64,000 bases of DNA from CADEED01 sp039931065 (GTDB taxonomy: Bacteria; Pseudomonadota; Gammaproteobacteria; Steroidobacterales; Steroidobacteraceae). Of this stretch, positions 1 through 8,316 are shown piece after piece. The DNA lies in NCBI GenBank assembly GCA_039931065.1, contig JBDTSP010000002.1:124001-188000 (forward strand). Direction: 5' to 3'. The notes beneath the pieces are model-generated. The model was not told where the DNA came from, ran no database searches, and saw nothing but the letters and a program-made list of their open reading frames with translations. The translations under genes and the position numbers were made by a program. Numbering within the stretch: the first letter of the stretch is position 1; each line of letters opens with the position of its first letter.

Positions 1-1837
1 AGTTAGGCCGGGCCTTGAGGTAGATGGCGCGGGCGCGCACCGCGCCGGCCGGGGTCTTCAGCAATTCCTCGTATAACGGCTTGATCAGCCGCTGACGGCC
101 GATGCTGGTGAGATGGCTCTCGAGCTTCGCGTACGCCGCGGCGTAGTCGTTGCGGATCGCGAGCACGAGCCACACCAACGAGATCTCGGCGTTGCCCGAG
201 GCGGTCAACCCGTACGTCGCGTCCAGCTCCTGAAGTTTCGCCGCCGGCACCTTGACCGGCATCCCGTCGAGGAAGCGCACCCATTCGTGTGTGTTCCATT
301 CCTTGCCGGGGAGGTCGGCGGCGGCGGTCCTGCCCGCGAGCCAGTCCTTGCGCGCGGCATCCACCCGCACGAAGGCATCCGAATGCGGCAACACCGCGGA
401 CTTGGGCAGCCCCGGCGCGAGGATCCACTCGTCGAGTTCCGCGGCACTCACCGCGCCTGGCTTCTGCGGTAACAGGTTCGCTTCGAGATAGCCGCGGAAC
501 TGTTCCGTCGAGATGCTCTGGAACGCGAAGTGTTCGAAATAATCGTGGAGGAATTTGTCGACCGTGTCGACGCCGAATCGCTCGCTCAGCCAGCTGATGA
601 ACAACGCACCCTTGATGTACGGCACCTGCGAAAACACGTCGTCGGGATCGCGGCCGCGCAAGTCGATGGCGAGGATCTGGTCGGCCGGCGGCAACGTCGC
701 CAGGTCCTTGCGCAGGCCCTCGAGATCGCCCACCTCTTCCATTTCTTCGCGCCGGTCGCCGTAAACCGCGCGCACGATGCGGCCCTGCAGATAGACGGTG
801 AATCCTTCGTTGAGCCACAGGTCTCGCCAGGTCGCGTTGGTCACGAGGTTGCCCGACCAGGAATGCGCCAGTTCGTGCGCGATGAGCGCGGTGAGACTGC
901 GATCGCCTGCGATGGAAGTCGGGGTGATGAACGATAGCCGCGGGTTTTCCATGCCGCCGAGCGGAAATGACGGCGGCAGGATCAGCAGGTCGTAACGGCC
1001 CCAGCGATACGGGCCGAACAACTTCTCGCTGACCTGGATCATCTGTTCGGTTTCGGAGAACTCGTGCGCGGCGGCCTCGACGGTGGCGCTTTCCGCGTAG
1101 ACACCGGTGCGCGGGCCGGTGGCGCGGAATTCGAGCTTGGCCACGCCGATTGCGATCAGGTACGACGGAATCGCCTGCGGCATCGTGAATCGATAGATGC
1201 CATCGGCTGCGAGCGCTCCCGGTTCCGCGCCCACGTGTTCGGCGCTCATCACCGCGCGCATGCCGGGCGGCACACGAATGGTGGCGTCGTACGTCATGCG
1301 CACCTGCGGGGAATCCTGCAGGGGGATCCAGCTGCGGGCGTGGATCGCTTCGGATTGGGAGAACAGGAATGGATCGGTCTTGTCGGCGGTCTGCGCCGCC
1401 TCCACCCACTGCAGGCCGGAGGCTTCGGGCCGCGTCTGGTAGGAGATGCGAACGGCGAACTCGGGCGAGTTCAATTCCGCGGGCAAATCGATGTTGAGCG
1501 GCGCGCCGAGCATCGGGTCACGCGCGCCCAGCGTGTAACGCAGCGGCACCAACTCGTTTGCGGACTTGAGCCACCAGATCTGGCGGATGGTCAGATCGCG
1601 CGTGTCGAGCGTGAGTTTGCGCGCGTCCACAGAGACTCGTGCGACCGTGAGATCCGCGACGCCCGACAAGCGTTTGTCCGCGAACGAAGTCTGCAGGTCG
1701 AGATCGAGGTGTTTGACGCGAAAGGCCGTCGGGTCGGCGTAGGAGTGGTAATCGCGGCCGACGACGATGGTGTCAGCGGGCGCGGCGGCGGCGATGCCGG
1801 TGAAGCCGAAGAGCAGCGCGAGAACTAAGGATTTCAT
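1..1837 (-). CDS. M1 family metallopeptidase (aminopeptidase), 3' end beyond window
   Basis: Zinc aminopeptidase of the gluzincin M1 group, probably periplasmic because residues 1 to about 20 form a signal peptide ending in an Ala-rich stretch. Residues 321-325 read HELAH, followed by SWSG, and a GGMEN-type exopeptidase motif lies shortly before, the classic M1 active-site arrangement. A WLNEGF segment downstream carries the third zinc ligand. The readable part is 612 residues with no stop before the window edge, consistent with leukotriene-A4-hydrolase-like M1 enzymes that carry a helical C-terminal domain. The start ATG at 1837 gives the signal peptide; I see no good Shine-Dalgarno, and a TAGAGT hexamer lies 6 nt upstream. 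It follows the L,D-transpeptidase on the same strand, separated by an inverted repeat. Family is certain; substrate is unknown. Confidence 0.92.
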   Translation of the reverse strand, partial: MKSLVLALLFGFTGIAAAAPADTIVVGRDYHSYADPTAFRVKHLDLDLQTSFADKRLSGVADLTVARVSVDARKLTLDTRDLTIRQIWWLKSANELVPLRYTLGARDPMLGAPLNIDLPAELNSPEFAVRISYQTRPEASGLQWVEAAQTADKTDPFLFSQSEAIHARSWIPLQDSPQVRMTYDATIRVPPGMRAVMSAEHVGAEPGALAADGIYRFTMPQAIPSYLIAIGVAKLEFRATGPRTGVYAESATVEAAAHEFSETEQMIQVSEKLFGPYRWGRYDLLILPPSFPLGGMENPRLSFITPTSIAGDRSLTALIAHELAHSWSGNLVTNATWRDLWLNEGFTVYLQGRIVRAVYGDRREEMEEVGDLEGLRKDLATLPPADQILAIDLRGRDPDDVFSQVPYIKGALFISWLSERFGVDTVDKFLHDYFEHFAFQSISTEQFRGYLEANLLPQKPGAVSAAELDEWILAPGLPKSAVLPHSDAFVRVDAARKDWLAGRTAAADLPGKEWNTHEWVRFLDGMPVKVPAAKLQELDATYGLTASGNAEISLVWLVLAIRNDYAAAYAKLESHLTSIGRQRLIKPLYEELLKTPAGAVRARAIYLKARPN

Positions 1838-1862
1838 AGCGCGACTCTAAAAGACCAAGAGC

Positions 1863-1930
1863 GGACATGCCTGTTTATTGACCACCACCATTTGATTGGC
1901 GATGTGGTCACTCAATAAATAGGCATGTCC
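1863..1930. repeat. Imperfect long palindrome (REP/MITE-like) between two genes
   Basis: The left arm 1863-1885 begins GGACATGCC and the right arm 1904-1930 ends GGCATGTCC. The arms pair over about 23 bases with one substitution and a small bulge, around an 18-nt loop. The AT-rich inner part (TTTATTGA type) differs in composition from the flanking genes. It could be a mobile palindromic element of the kind spread by REP-associated transposases, or a processing or termination hairpin between the two minus-strand genes. There is no T-run typical of an intrinsic terminator. Confidence 0.7.
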
Positions 1931-1952
1931 CCTTTTAGCTCTTAAATGGACG

Positions 1953-3185
1953 CTAGTTGGAGACGGGCTTGGGCGGCGTCGCGGGGGCGGCCGCGGCGGC
2001 GGCGGATTCGACCGATGGTTCACGATCGGAAACCAATTCCTGGAAAGTCGCTTCGTCGACCGGCAGATCGGAGATGCCATCCCACGTGGCGCCCGGCGCC
2101 ACCTTGTTCTGCACCACGGTCGCCGACGCGACGATGGCGTCGAGCTGATCGGGACCACCCGACACCGACACGGGAATGCCGCGCGGGTCGTGCGAGAGTT
2201 TCGACACCGCATCCCAGTCGATCTTTTCCTTGCGCGACTTGAGCTCTTCCTGGATGCGATCGGCCAGTGCCTTGTTCAACAACTTTGCCTGCGCCTTCTT
2301 CCAGTCGCGCGGATCGTCTTCGAGCACGTCAAAGGCCTGGATGTGCAAGGCGCCGTCGTGCCAGCCGAACAGGAACGGCTGGTTCACCACGCGCACCTGC
2401 GTACCGACCGGCGCCATCTCGAACAGCGTCGAGATGTCTTCGGGATACAGCCGGATGCAGCCGTGGCTCGAACGCAGGCCGACGCCGGCGGGCTTGTTGG
2501 TCCCATGGATCATGTAGGTAGGCCAGCCCAGGTAGAACGCGAAACGGCCGAGCGGGTTGTCGGGTCCGGCTTTGACCTCGCGCTCGAGTTTCTCGCCGCG
2601 CTCTTCCAGGTGTTCCTTGATGATGGACGCCGTCGGACGCCAGATGGGGTCCTTGGTACGGCGCACGATCGTGGTCGCGCCTTCGGGCGTCTTCCAGCCA
2701 ACCTTGCCGATTCCGATCGGGTAGGTGTGTACGACCTGCGGCTCGCCCTTCTTCACCTTGGGGTAATAGAAGAGACGCATCGCGGCGGCGTTGATGACGA
2801 TGCCTGCGCGCGGCGCGTTCGGCAGGATGAACTGCGAGGGAACGACGATCTCTCGATTCTCGCCGGGCAGCCAGGGATCGACCCCCGGGTTGGCGCGCAC
2901 GATTTCTTCGTAGCCGACGTTGAAGCGCCGCGCAATGTCGGTGAGCGTGTCTTCTTTCGTGGCGCGGGTTTTCTGCACGACGCCGACGATGTCGGTGGTG
3001 GGCGTGATTTCGAAGCGATGTGTCGGCGCCGGCTCGGGCAACGTGGGCACGGCCTCGGCCACTTTCTTTTCAGCGTCGCGTTTCGCCCCCCATTTCGGGC
3101 CATCGCCGAACAACGAGCATCCAGAAACGAGCGCGGCCGTGAGCGTTGGGAGGATCAGCGCGCGAAGCGCAGACTGCTTGTTCAT
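1953..3185 (-). CDS. L,D-transpeptidase lipoprotein with LysM (YkuD/ErfK family)
   Basis: Periplasmic enzyme that forms 3-3 cross-links in peptidoglycan or attaches lipoprotein to it. The start chosen at 3185 gives a lipoprotein signal with lipobox LVSGC, so the mature protein should be lipid-anchored; longer upstream in-frame starts add only Arg-rich sequence. Residues about 65-125 form a LysM-like peptidoglycan-binding domain. The YkuD domain follows, with the catalytic signature SHGCIR at 240-245 (Cys243). A long C-terminal extension ends in an Ala/Pro-rich tail. At 410 residues it is longer than the E. coli ErfK group (about 310). No operon partner is obvious. Confidence 0.93.
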   Translation of the reverse strand: MNKQSALRALILPTLTAALVSGCSLFGDGPKWGAKRDAEKKVAEAVPTLPEPAPTHRFEITPTTDIVGVVQKTRATKEDTLTDIARRFNVGYEEIVRANPGVDPWLPGENREIVVPSQFILPNAPRAGIVINAAAMRLFYYPKVKKGEPQVVHTYPIGIGKVGWKTPEGATTIVRRTKDPIWRPTASIIKEHLEERGEKLEREVKAGPDNPLGRFAFYLGWPTYMIHGTNKPAGVGLRSSHGCIRLYPEDISTLFEMAPVGTQVRVVNQPFLFGWHDGALHIQAFDVLEDDPRDWKKAQAKLLNKALADRIQEELKSRKEKIDWDAVSKLSHDPRGIPVSVSGGPDQLDAIVASATVVQNKVAPGATWDGISDLPVDEATFQELVSDREPSVESAAAAAAPATPPKPVSN

Positions 3186-3232
3186 GTCCAAAGTATGACA
3201 CCGCAGGGTTCGTAAGTGCTGTCGCCATTCCA

Positions 3233-3730
3233 CTACAACAGCGCCGGCTGGTTCGGCAATTCGTTGCGGTCTGCTGAGGCCCGAGGGAAGCGCCGCTCTA
3301 ACAACTCGCCCGCGGCCTCGACACCCGCGATCGACCCCGCGGCGAAACGGCCGGCTCGGAAGTGTTCTTCCATCAGCCGGCAGACGGCTTCCCAATCGGC
3401 GGGCGGAATCAACGCCGCGGCGCCCCGGTCGGCAAGAATTTCAACGTCCCGATCGGCCACCAGTACATAGATGAGTACGCCGTTACGAAGTTCTGTGTTC
3501 CAGACGTGCAGATCGGAAAAGATCTGGATCGCGCGGTCGCGCGGGCTCAGTCCGGCCCGCAAGTCCCCGATTTCGAGGGCGGTTTCGACCACGAAGCGGA
3601 TTTCGCCGCTGCAGCGCAGCTCCGCGCTGGCAATCGACAACTCGATGGAATCGAGCACAGATTTCGGAAAACGCCGCCGGGTGCCAGCCCGGGTGGCCGA
3701 CAAATGACGCAACATGCGCAACGACTTCAT
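3233..3730 (-). CDS. TPM domain protein (TLP18.3/Psb32/MOLO-1 type)
   Basis: 165-residue protein with a single TPM domain (DUF477), related to the N-terminal half of YgcG. Visible family features are an amphipathic N-terminal helix, the GEIRFVVE strand, and a later segment reading NGVLIYVLVADRDVEI with an aligned ILADRG. There is no signal peptide or membrane helix, so it is probably cytoplasmic or membrane-associated. It is the last gene of a lemA-TPM-TPM string on the minus strand, 7 nt downstream of the larger TPM protein. This gene order is widespread in proteobacteria and usually linked to envelope functions, but its biochemical role is not established. Confidence 0.85.
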   Translation of the reverse strand: MKSLRMLRHLSATRAGTRRRFPKSVLDSIELSIASAELRCSGEIRFVVETALEIGDLRAGLSPRDRAIQIFSDLHVWNTELRNGVLIYVLVADRDVEILADRGAAALIPPADWEAVCRLMEEHFRAGRFAAGSIAGVEAAGELLERRFPRASADRNELPNQPALL

Positions 3731-3737
3731 GAGCTAA

Positions 3738-4625
3738 CTACCAGCGGCCGGAAGCACCGCCGCCTCCGAAGCTGCCGCCCCCGCCGCTGAAACCGCCGCC
3801 GCCACCGCCGCCAAATCCGCCGCCACCACCGAATCCGCCGAAGCCGCCGCCGCTGTCACGGAAGACCCCCCGGCCGCGGCTGCCGAATCGCGAGCCGCCA
3901 CCCGTGCCGAAAATCATTGCGAGCAGGAAGACTCCCGCAAACCCTGCAGCCGCGTAAACGAAACTCGATGTCACCCACCACAGGACGCCGCCACCGAAAA
4001 GGCCCGAGGCCGAAGCGGCGGGCAACCGCCCGATGAATGCCGTCAGCACGCCGTTCAAGACAATGATTCCGATGAAGATGAACGACCAGGGAATATTGCG
4101 GGCACCGCCACGTTTCCAGGATTGATCGGGCGCGGGCAGCGGCTCGCCATCAACGACCCGAATCATCTGGTCGAGACCGGCGTTCACACCGCCGTAGAAG
4201 TCGCCCTGCTTGAACAATGGCGCGATGGTGTCGTCGACGATTCTGGCGGTGGTCGCATCGGGCAGCGCGCCCTCGAGCCCGTATCCCACTTCGATGCGCA
4301 TTTCGCGATCGTCCTTCGCGACGATCAGGATGGCGCCGTCATCAGAATTCTTGCGCCCGATTTTCCACGACTCCGCCAGACGGATACCGAATTGCGCGAT
4401 GTCCTCGGGCTGCGTGGTCGGCAGGATCAGCACCGCGATCTGCGCGCCCTTGCGCGCTTCGAAGCCGCCGAGCTTTTCTTCCAGGGAAGATTGCTGCGCG
4501 GCGGTCAAGGTGCCGGTCAGGTCGGTGACGCGCGCTTCGAGCGGTGGCAACGCGATTTGTGCATGCGCGCGCGGCATGCAGCTCGCGCCGAGAACCAACG
4601 CGAGCATGATCCGCAAAGCTTTCAC
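3738..4625 (-). CDS. TPM domain membrane protein, YgcG-like, Gly-rich tail
   Basis: Secreted or membrane protein with a signal peptide, a TPM domain (residues about 25-165, containing LEARVTDLTGTL and later IEVGYGLEGALPD), two hydrophobic segments, and a strongly Gly/Ser/Phe-rich C-terminal tail ending near SGRW. This is the typical YgcG layout. I chose the GTG at 4625, 10 nt after lemA; an upstream ATG at 4673 would overlap lemA by 38 nt and give a basic leader, and an ATG at 4605 is also possible. The gene is co-directional with lemA and the smaller TPM gene. The Gly-rich tail is low-complexity coding sequence, not a separate repeat element. Confidence 0.88.
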   Translation of the reverse strand: MKALRIMLALVLGASCMPRAHAQIALPPLEARVTDLTGTLTAAQQSSLEEKLGGFEARKGAQIAVLILPTTQPEDIAQFGIRLAESWKIGRKNSDDGAILIVAKDDREMRIEVGYGLEGALPDATTARIVDDTIAPLFKQGDFYGGVNAGLDQMIRVVDGEPLPAPDQSWKRGGARNIPWSFIFIGIIVLNGVLTAFIGRLPAASASGLFGGGVLWWVTSSFVYAAAGFAGVFLLAMIFGTGGGSRFGSRGRGVFRDSGGGFGGFGGGGGFGGGGGGGFSGGGGSFGGGGASGRW

Positions 4626-4635
4626 GCGCGCTTGG

Positions 4636-5292
4636 TCAGTTCGCGGCGGGCGCGGGCGCCGGCTTTGCTTCAACCGGCGTCGCCGATTGCGACGGAGTCG
4701 AAGTGTCGAAATTCGTCGCGGGCGCCGTGGAAATCGCGGCTTCGTTCTCCACCGTGAAGTTAGGCTTCACTTCGAAGTCGAACCAGCCCGCGGTGAGGTT
4801 GGTCGGGAACGACCGGACCGTCACGTTGAAGGCCTGCACGGCGTCGATATAGCGTTTGCGCTCGACGGCGATGCGGTTTTCCGTGCCTTCGAGCTGCACC
4901 ATGAGATCGCGGAACACACCGTCGGATTTGAGATTCGGATAATTCTCGGTGACCGCCAGCAGGCTCTTGAGCGCCTGCGTGAGCTCACCCTGCGCCGCCT
5001 GGAATTTCTTGAACGCTTCCGGGTCGTTGATGAGCTCGGGCGTGAGCTGGATGGACGTCGCCTTGGCGCGCGCTTCGGTGACCCCGACCAGCACGCGTTC
5101 TTCCTGCGCGGCATACCCTTTGACCGAATTCACGAGATTCGGCACGAGGTCGGCGCGCCGCTGATACTGGTTGATGACCTGTGCCCAGGCCGCCTTCACA
5201 CCTTCATCCTGACTCTGCAGTTTGTTGTAACCGCAGCCGGACAACGCGACGCTCGCGGCGACCGCGACGAAACTCAGCACCAATCTGCGCAT
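4636..5292 (-). CDS. lemA: LemA family lipoprotein
   Basis: LemA proteins are membrane-anchored, mostly helical, with the N-terminal part inserted in the inner membrane. This one begins with a lipobox (ALSGC near residue 20), followed by the family signature around YNKLQSQDEGVKAAWAQV and RRADLVPNLVNSVKGYA, and has a Pro/Ala-rich C-terminal tail. It has 218 residues, close to the usual 190-220. The start at 5292 is supported by AGGAGA seven bases upstream; an in-frame upstream ATG at 5313 lacks this. It heads the lemA-TPM-TPM string and lies 17 nt downstream of the M13 peptidase, so co-transcription with that gene is possible. Confidence 0.93.
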   Translation of the reverse strand: MRRLVLSFVAVAASVALSGCGYNKLQSQDEGVKAAWAQVINQYQRRADLVPNLVNSVKGYAAQEERVLVGVTEARAKATSIQLTPELINDPEAFKKFQAAQGELTQALKSLLAVTENYPNLKSDGVFRDLMVQLEGTENRIAVERKRYIDAVQAFNVTVRSFPTNLTAGWFDFEVKPNFTVENEAAISTAPATNFDTSTPSQSATPVEAKPAPAPAAN

Positions 5293-5309
5293 GGGAATCT
5301 CCTGAAGGC

Positions 5310-7370
5310 TCACCAGATCTTGACACGCTCACCGGGCGGTCGATACATCCGATCGCCTTCTTTCACGCCAAAGGCATCGTAAAAAGAGTCGATGTTGCTG
5401 GTCGGTCCATTCGTACGAAACTCGCTCGGGCTGTGCGGATCGGTCAGCGTGCGCTTGAGCAGATCTTCGTCGCGATACTTTCGGCGCCAGACCTGCGCCC
5501 AGCCGAGAAAGAAGCGTTGTTCGCCGCTGAAGCCGTCGATTTCGGCGGCCGGCTTTCCGCCCAGCGAGAGTTTGTAGGCGCGTAACGCAACTGCCAGACC
5601 GGAAAGATCGCCGATGTTCTCGCCAAGCGTCAGTTCGCCATTGAGATGGCGGTCGTCGAGCACGGTGTATCCGGCGAACTGCTTCACGACGACGCCCGCG
5701 CGTTGTTTGAATTTCTCGCCGTCGCCGGCCGTCCACCAGTCGCGCAGGTTTCCGTCGCCGTCGAACTGCCGCCCCGAATCGTCGAAGCCGTGGCTGATCT
5801 CGTGCCCGATCACCGAGCCGATGCCGCCGTAGTTCACCGCGTCGTCCGCGGTCGCATCGAAGAACGGCGGCCGCAGAATGGCGGCCGGGAACGTGATCTC
5901 GTTGGTCACCGGGCTGTAGTACGCGTTGACGGTCTGCGGCGTCATCAGCCATTCGCCCTTGTCGACCGGACCCCCTGAACGCTTGATCTGCCGGTTGATT
6001 TCGAATTCCGCCGCGCGCATGACGTTGCCGACGAGGTCGTCGTTGCGGACGGTAAAGGCGCCATAGTCGCGCCACGAGTCGGGGTAACCGATCTTGACCG
6101 TGATCTTCGAGAGCTTCTTTTTCGCCTGCGCGCGCGTGTCGGCGCTCATCCACTCGAGACCGTCGATGGACGAATCGAAGGCCTTCAGCAGATTACCGAC
6201 GAGCTGCAACATGCGCGCCTTCGCCGGGGCGCCGAAATGCGCCTCGACGAACATGCGGCCGAGAAGTTCGCCCATGTTGCCGTCCATCGAATCGACGGCG
6301 CGGCGCCAGCGCGGCCGCGGCTCCTGTACGCCGTTCAACGTGCGCTCGTGGAAATCGAAATGGAGATCGGCGAACTGCGCGGACAGGACCTGCGCGTAGT
6401 TGTCGAGCAGCTGGAATTCGAAGTACGCGCGCCAGTCGCCGACCGGAACCGTCTTCACGAGCTGGCCGATGCCCTTGATGAACGTGGGCTGCCTCACATC
6501 CTGGCTCTGTACCGAAGCTCCGAGACCATCGAAAAACGCGAGCCAGTCGAACCCGGGCGCAAGTTTCTCGTACTCGGGCAGCGTCATCGGGTTGTAGGTC
6601 TTGACCGGATCGCGATTCTGCACCTTGGTCCACTGGTAGTTGGCGATGCGGGTCTCGAGCGCGGCGATGCGGGCCGCGGCGGATTTCGCGTTGCGCTCGC
6701 CGGCGCGCGCCAGCATCTGTTCGACGTACACGGCGAACTTCGCGCGGAAGGTGGCGTATTTCTGATCCGGGCTCAGGTAGTAGTCGCGATCGGGCATCGT
6801 GAGCCCGCTCTGGTAAAGCGAAGCTGTGTAGACCGAGGAATTCTTCTTGTCGGCGGTCGAAAACCACTGGAATGGCTGGCCGATGCCGATACGTTGGGCA
6901 CGGCCGATGTAGCGCGCCACATCGCGCGGCGTCGCGAGCGCGTCGATGCGCGCGAGTTCGTCCTTGAGCGGCGCGAGCCCCAAGCTTTCGACCCGCGCGG
7001 TGTCCATGTAGGCGAGGTAGAAATCGCCGACCTTCTGCGCGTCGGAACCCGGCGCGCGGGCGGTCTTTTCGGACGCGGCCACGATGAGGTTCTTCACCTC
7101 TCCCTGCGCCTGGTCGTCGAGGATGATGAAAGAACCGTAGTTCGATCGGTCCGGCGGAATCTGCGTGTTGGCGAGCCAGCCGCCTCCAGCGAATCGGTAC
7201 AGGTCGTCCTGCGGACGAACCGCGCGATCAAATCCGGTGAGGTCGAGACCCGACTTGAGCACCGGCGCGGACGGCATGATGACGGGCGGCGATGGCGCGA
7301 TTTTCGGGCCCTGCGCGGCGCAGGCCGTGAGCGTTGCGACGGCGGCAACGACGACGAGGCGATTGAACAT
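5310..7370 (-). CDS. M13 family metallopeptidase (neprilysin/PepO-like) lipoprotein
   Basis: Zinc endopeptidase of the neprilysin/endothelin-converting enzyme family, 686 residues. An N-terminal lipobox (LTACA near residue 18) predicts a lipid-anchored periplasmic enzyme. The large N-terminal helical lobe is followed by the VNAYY substrate-binding motif, then GHEISH with zinc ligands H523 and H527, then GENIGD carrying the third ligand and catalytic Asp, and the protein ends in the conserved terminal Trp after a CxxW-like region lacking the Cys. The start at 7370 is preceded by a GGGGA stretch. A longer upstream reading frame exists but is basic and unlikely. Oligopeptide degradation is the expected role. 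Confidence 0.95.
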   Translation of the reverse strand: MFNRLVVVAAVATLTACAAQGPKIAPSPPVIMPSAPVLKSGLDLTGFDRAVRPQDDLYRFAGGGWLANTQIPPDRSNYGSFIILDDQAQGEVKNLIVAASEKTARAPGSDAQKVGDFYLAYMDTARVESLGLAPLKDELARIDALATPRDVARYIGRAQRIGIGQPFQWFSTADKKNSSVYTASLYQSGLTMPDRDYYLSPDQKYATFRAKFAVYVEQMLARAGERNAKSAAARIAALETRIANYQWTKVQNRDPVKTYNPMTLPEYEKLAPGFDWLAFFDGLGASVQSQDVRQPTFIKGIGQLVKTVPVGDWRAYFEFQLLDNYAQVLSAQFADLHFDFHERTLNGVQEPRPRWRRAVDSMDGNMGELLGRMFVEAHFGAPAKARMLQLVGNLLKAFDSSIDGLEWMSADTRAQAKKKLSKITVKIGYPDSWRDYGAFTVRNDDLVGNVMRAAEFEINRQIKRSGGPVDKGEWLMTPQTVNAYYSPVTNEITFPAAILRPPFFDATADDAVNYGGIGSVIGHEISHGFDDSGRQFDGDGNLRDWWTAGDGEKFKQRAGVVVKQFAGYTVLDDRHLNGELTLGENIGDLSGLAVALRAYKLSLGGKPAAEIDGFSGEQRFFLGWAQVWRRKYRDEDLLKRTLTDPHSPSEFRTNGPTSNIDSFYDAFGVKEGDRMYRPPGERVKIW

Positions 7371-7404
7371 GGAGATCCCCGGGGTAATTCGTTGCCCGGA
7401 GTAT

Positions 7405-7430
7405 AAAAAAAGCCCCAAGCTTTTGGGGCT
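7405..7430 (-). terminator. Rho-independent terminator on minus strand
   Basis: Read on the minus strand, AGCCCCAAAAGCTTGGGGCT forms a stem followed by seven T residues. It sits downstream of the 64-residue minus-strand gene and upstream of the M13 peptidase start, so it should separate those two units. Confidence 0.85.
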
Positions 7431-7504
7431 CGGGGCTCGGAAGGCGGACTTTCGATGAAGGGAAAGAAGTCCGCTAGGGGATGGGGGCCAGTCTGGCCAG
7501 GAAA

Positions 7505-7699
7505 CTAATGCAGTCTTGCGACCTGCAGAATCTTGATGTCCTCGGCCTCGATCTCGAAGTTCGCGGCCAGCAGCCGGCGCAGTTCCTTCGAATCGCGGCG
7601 TTCGCCGAGCGGGTGCGTCAGCTCGATCACTCCACTCCATTCGCTCGAGTGCGCGGGTTCTGCGCTCGTGACAAAGTGCGTGTAGTAGCGGGCTGCCAT
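7505..7699 (-). CDS. Small conserved-looking protein, unknown function
   Basis: 64-residue soluble protein starting at the ATG at 7699, with no signal peptide or membrane helix. The sequence alternates hydrophobic strands and charged stretches (SSEWSGVIELTHPLG, then a helix near KELRRLLAANF, then a terminal strand EDIKILQVARLH), suggesting a small alpha/beta fold. Coding character is supported by sensible residue composition and by a strong terminator 75 nt downstream. I do not recognise the family. Longer in-frame starts upstream give poorer sequence. It is divergent from greB, whose start lies 111 nt away. Confidence 0.65.
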   Translation of the reverse strand: MAARYYTHFVTSAEPAHSSEWSGVIELTHPLGERRDSKELRRLLAANFEIEAEDIKILQVARLH

Positions 7700-7794
7700 G
7701 GGTGGAAATCGTAGATTGACCACCCCAAAACGGCTGTGAGCCGTTGCACAGAACCTCCGGGACAAGGTCGGCCGCGACTGAGACCCCCATCACA

Positions 7795-7800
7795 TATGAT
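7795..7800 (+). promoter_or_regulatory. Candidate -10 box for greB (possible leaderless transcript)
   Basis: TATGAT lies 9 nt before the GTG start of greB, which would place transcription initiation within a few bases of the start codon. No good -35 hexamer and no Shine-Dalgarno are visible. Confidence 0.4.
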
Positions 7801-7809
7801 TTAAATGTA

Positions 7810-8316
7810 GTGACCCGTTACCGACCTACAGAGAAACCCGGATCGCAATTCATCACTGCCGCGGGTGCAGCACGCCTGAAACAGGAGCTGGACGCGCTCT
7901 GGAAGGTGGAGCGGCCCCGCGTGACCCAGGCGGTCTCCGAGGCCGCCGCGCAGGGCGACCGGTCCGAAAACGCCGAATACACCTATGGGAAAAAGCGCCT
8001 GCGCGAGATTGATAGGCGGGTGCGTTTTCTGCGCAAGCGGCTGGACGGGATGACGGTGGTCGACAAATCGCCCTCCGATCCAGGGCGGGTTTTCTTCGGC
8101 GCGTGGGTCACTCTCGAAGACGTCGAAGGCAAACAATTCACGCATCGCATCGTGGGTCCCGACGAATTCGACATGGCGGAGGGCTACATCAGCATGGATG
8201 CCCCGCTGGCCCGCGCCCTGATGCGCAAGGCGCTCGACGACGAGATAAAACTCGAACTTCCCGGCGGCGCGCGCGAACTCACCATCGTCGCGATCCGCTA
8301 CGAAGCCGGTCTGTAG
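7810..8316 (+). CDS. greB: Transcript cleavage factor GreB
   Basis: GreB binds in the secondary channel of RNA polymerase and stimulates cleavage of backtracked RNA. The protein of 168 residues begins VTRYRPTEKPGSQFIT, which matches the usual GreB start, so I place the start at the GTG at 7810 rather than at an ATG 66 nt upstream. The N-terminal coiled coil includes the acidic tip (QGDRSENAEYTYGKKRLREID), and the C-terminal FKBP-like domain ends in a typical segment near REYTIVAIRYE-like sequence. GreA versus GreB: the KRLREID variant and the RYRPP-like start favour GreB. The last 19 nt overlap the convergent membrane-SRPBCC gene. Confidence 0.95.
   Translation: MTRYRPTEKPGSQFITAAGAARLKQELDALWKVERPRVTQAVSEAAAQGDRSENAEYTYGKKRLREIDRRVRFLRKRLDGMTVVDKSPSDPGRVFFGAWVTLEDVEGKQFTHRIVGPDEFDMAEGYISMDAPLARALMRKALDDEIKLELPGGARELTIVAIRYEAGL

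Noticed and set aside
3740..3900. Low-complexity GCC-rich tract
   Set aside because: It encodes the Gly-rich tail common to YgcG-like TPM proteins, not a separate repeat.
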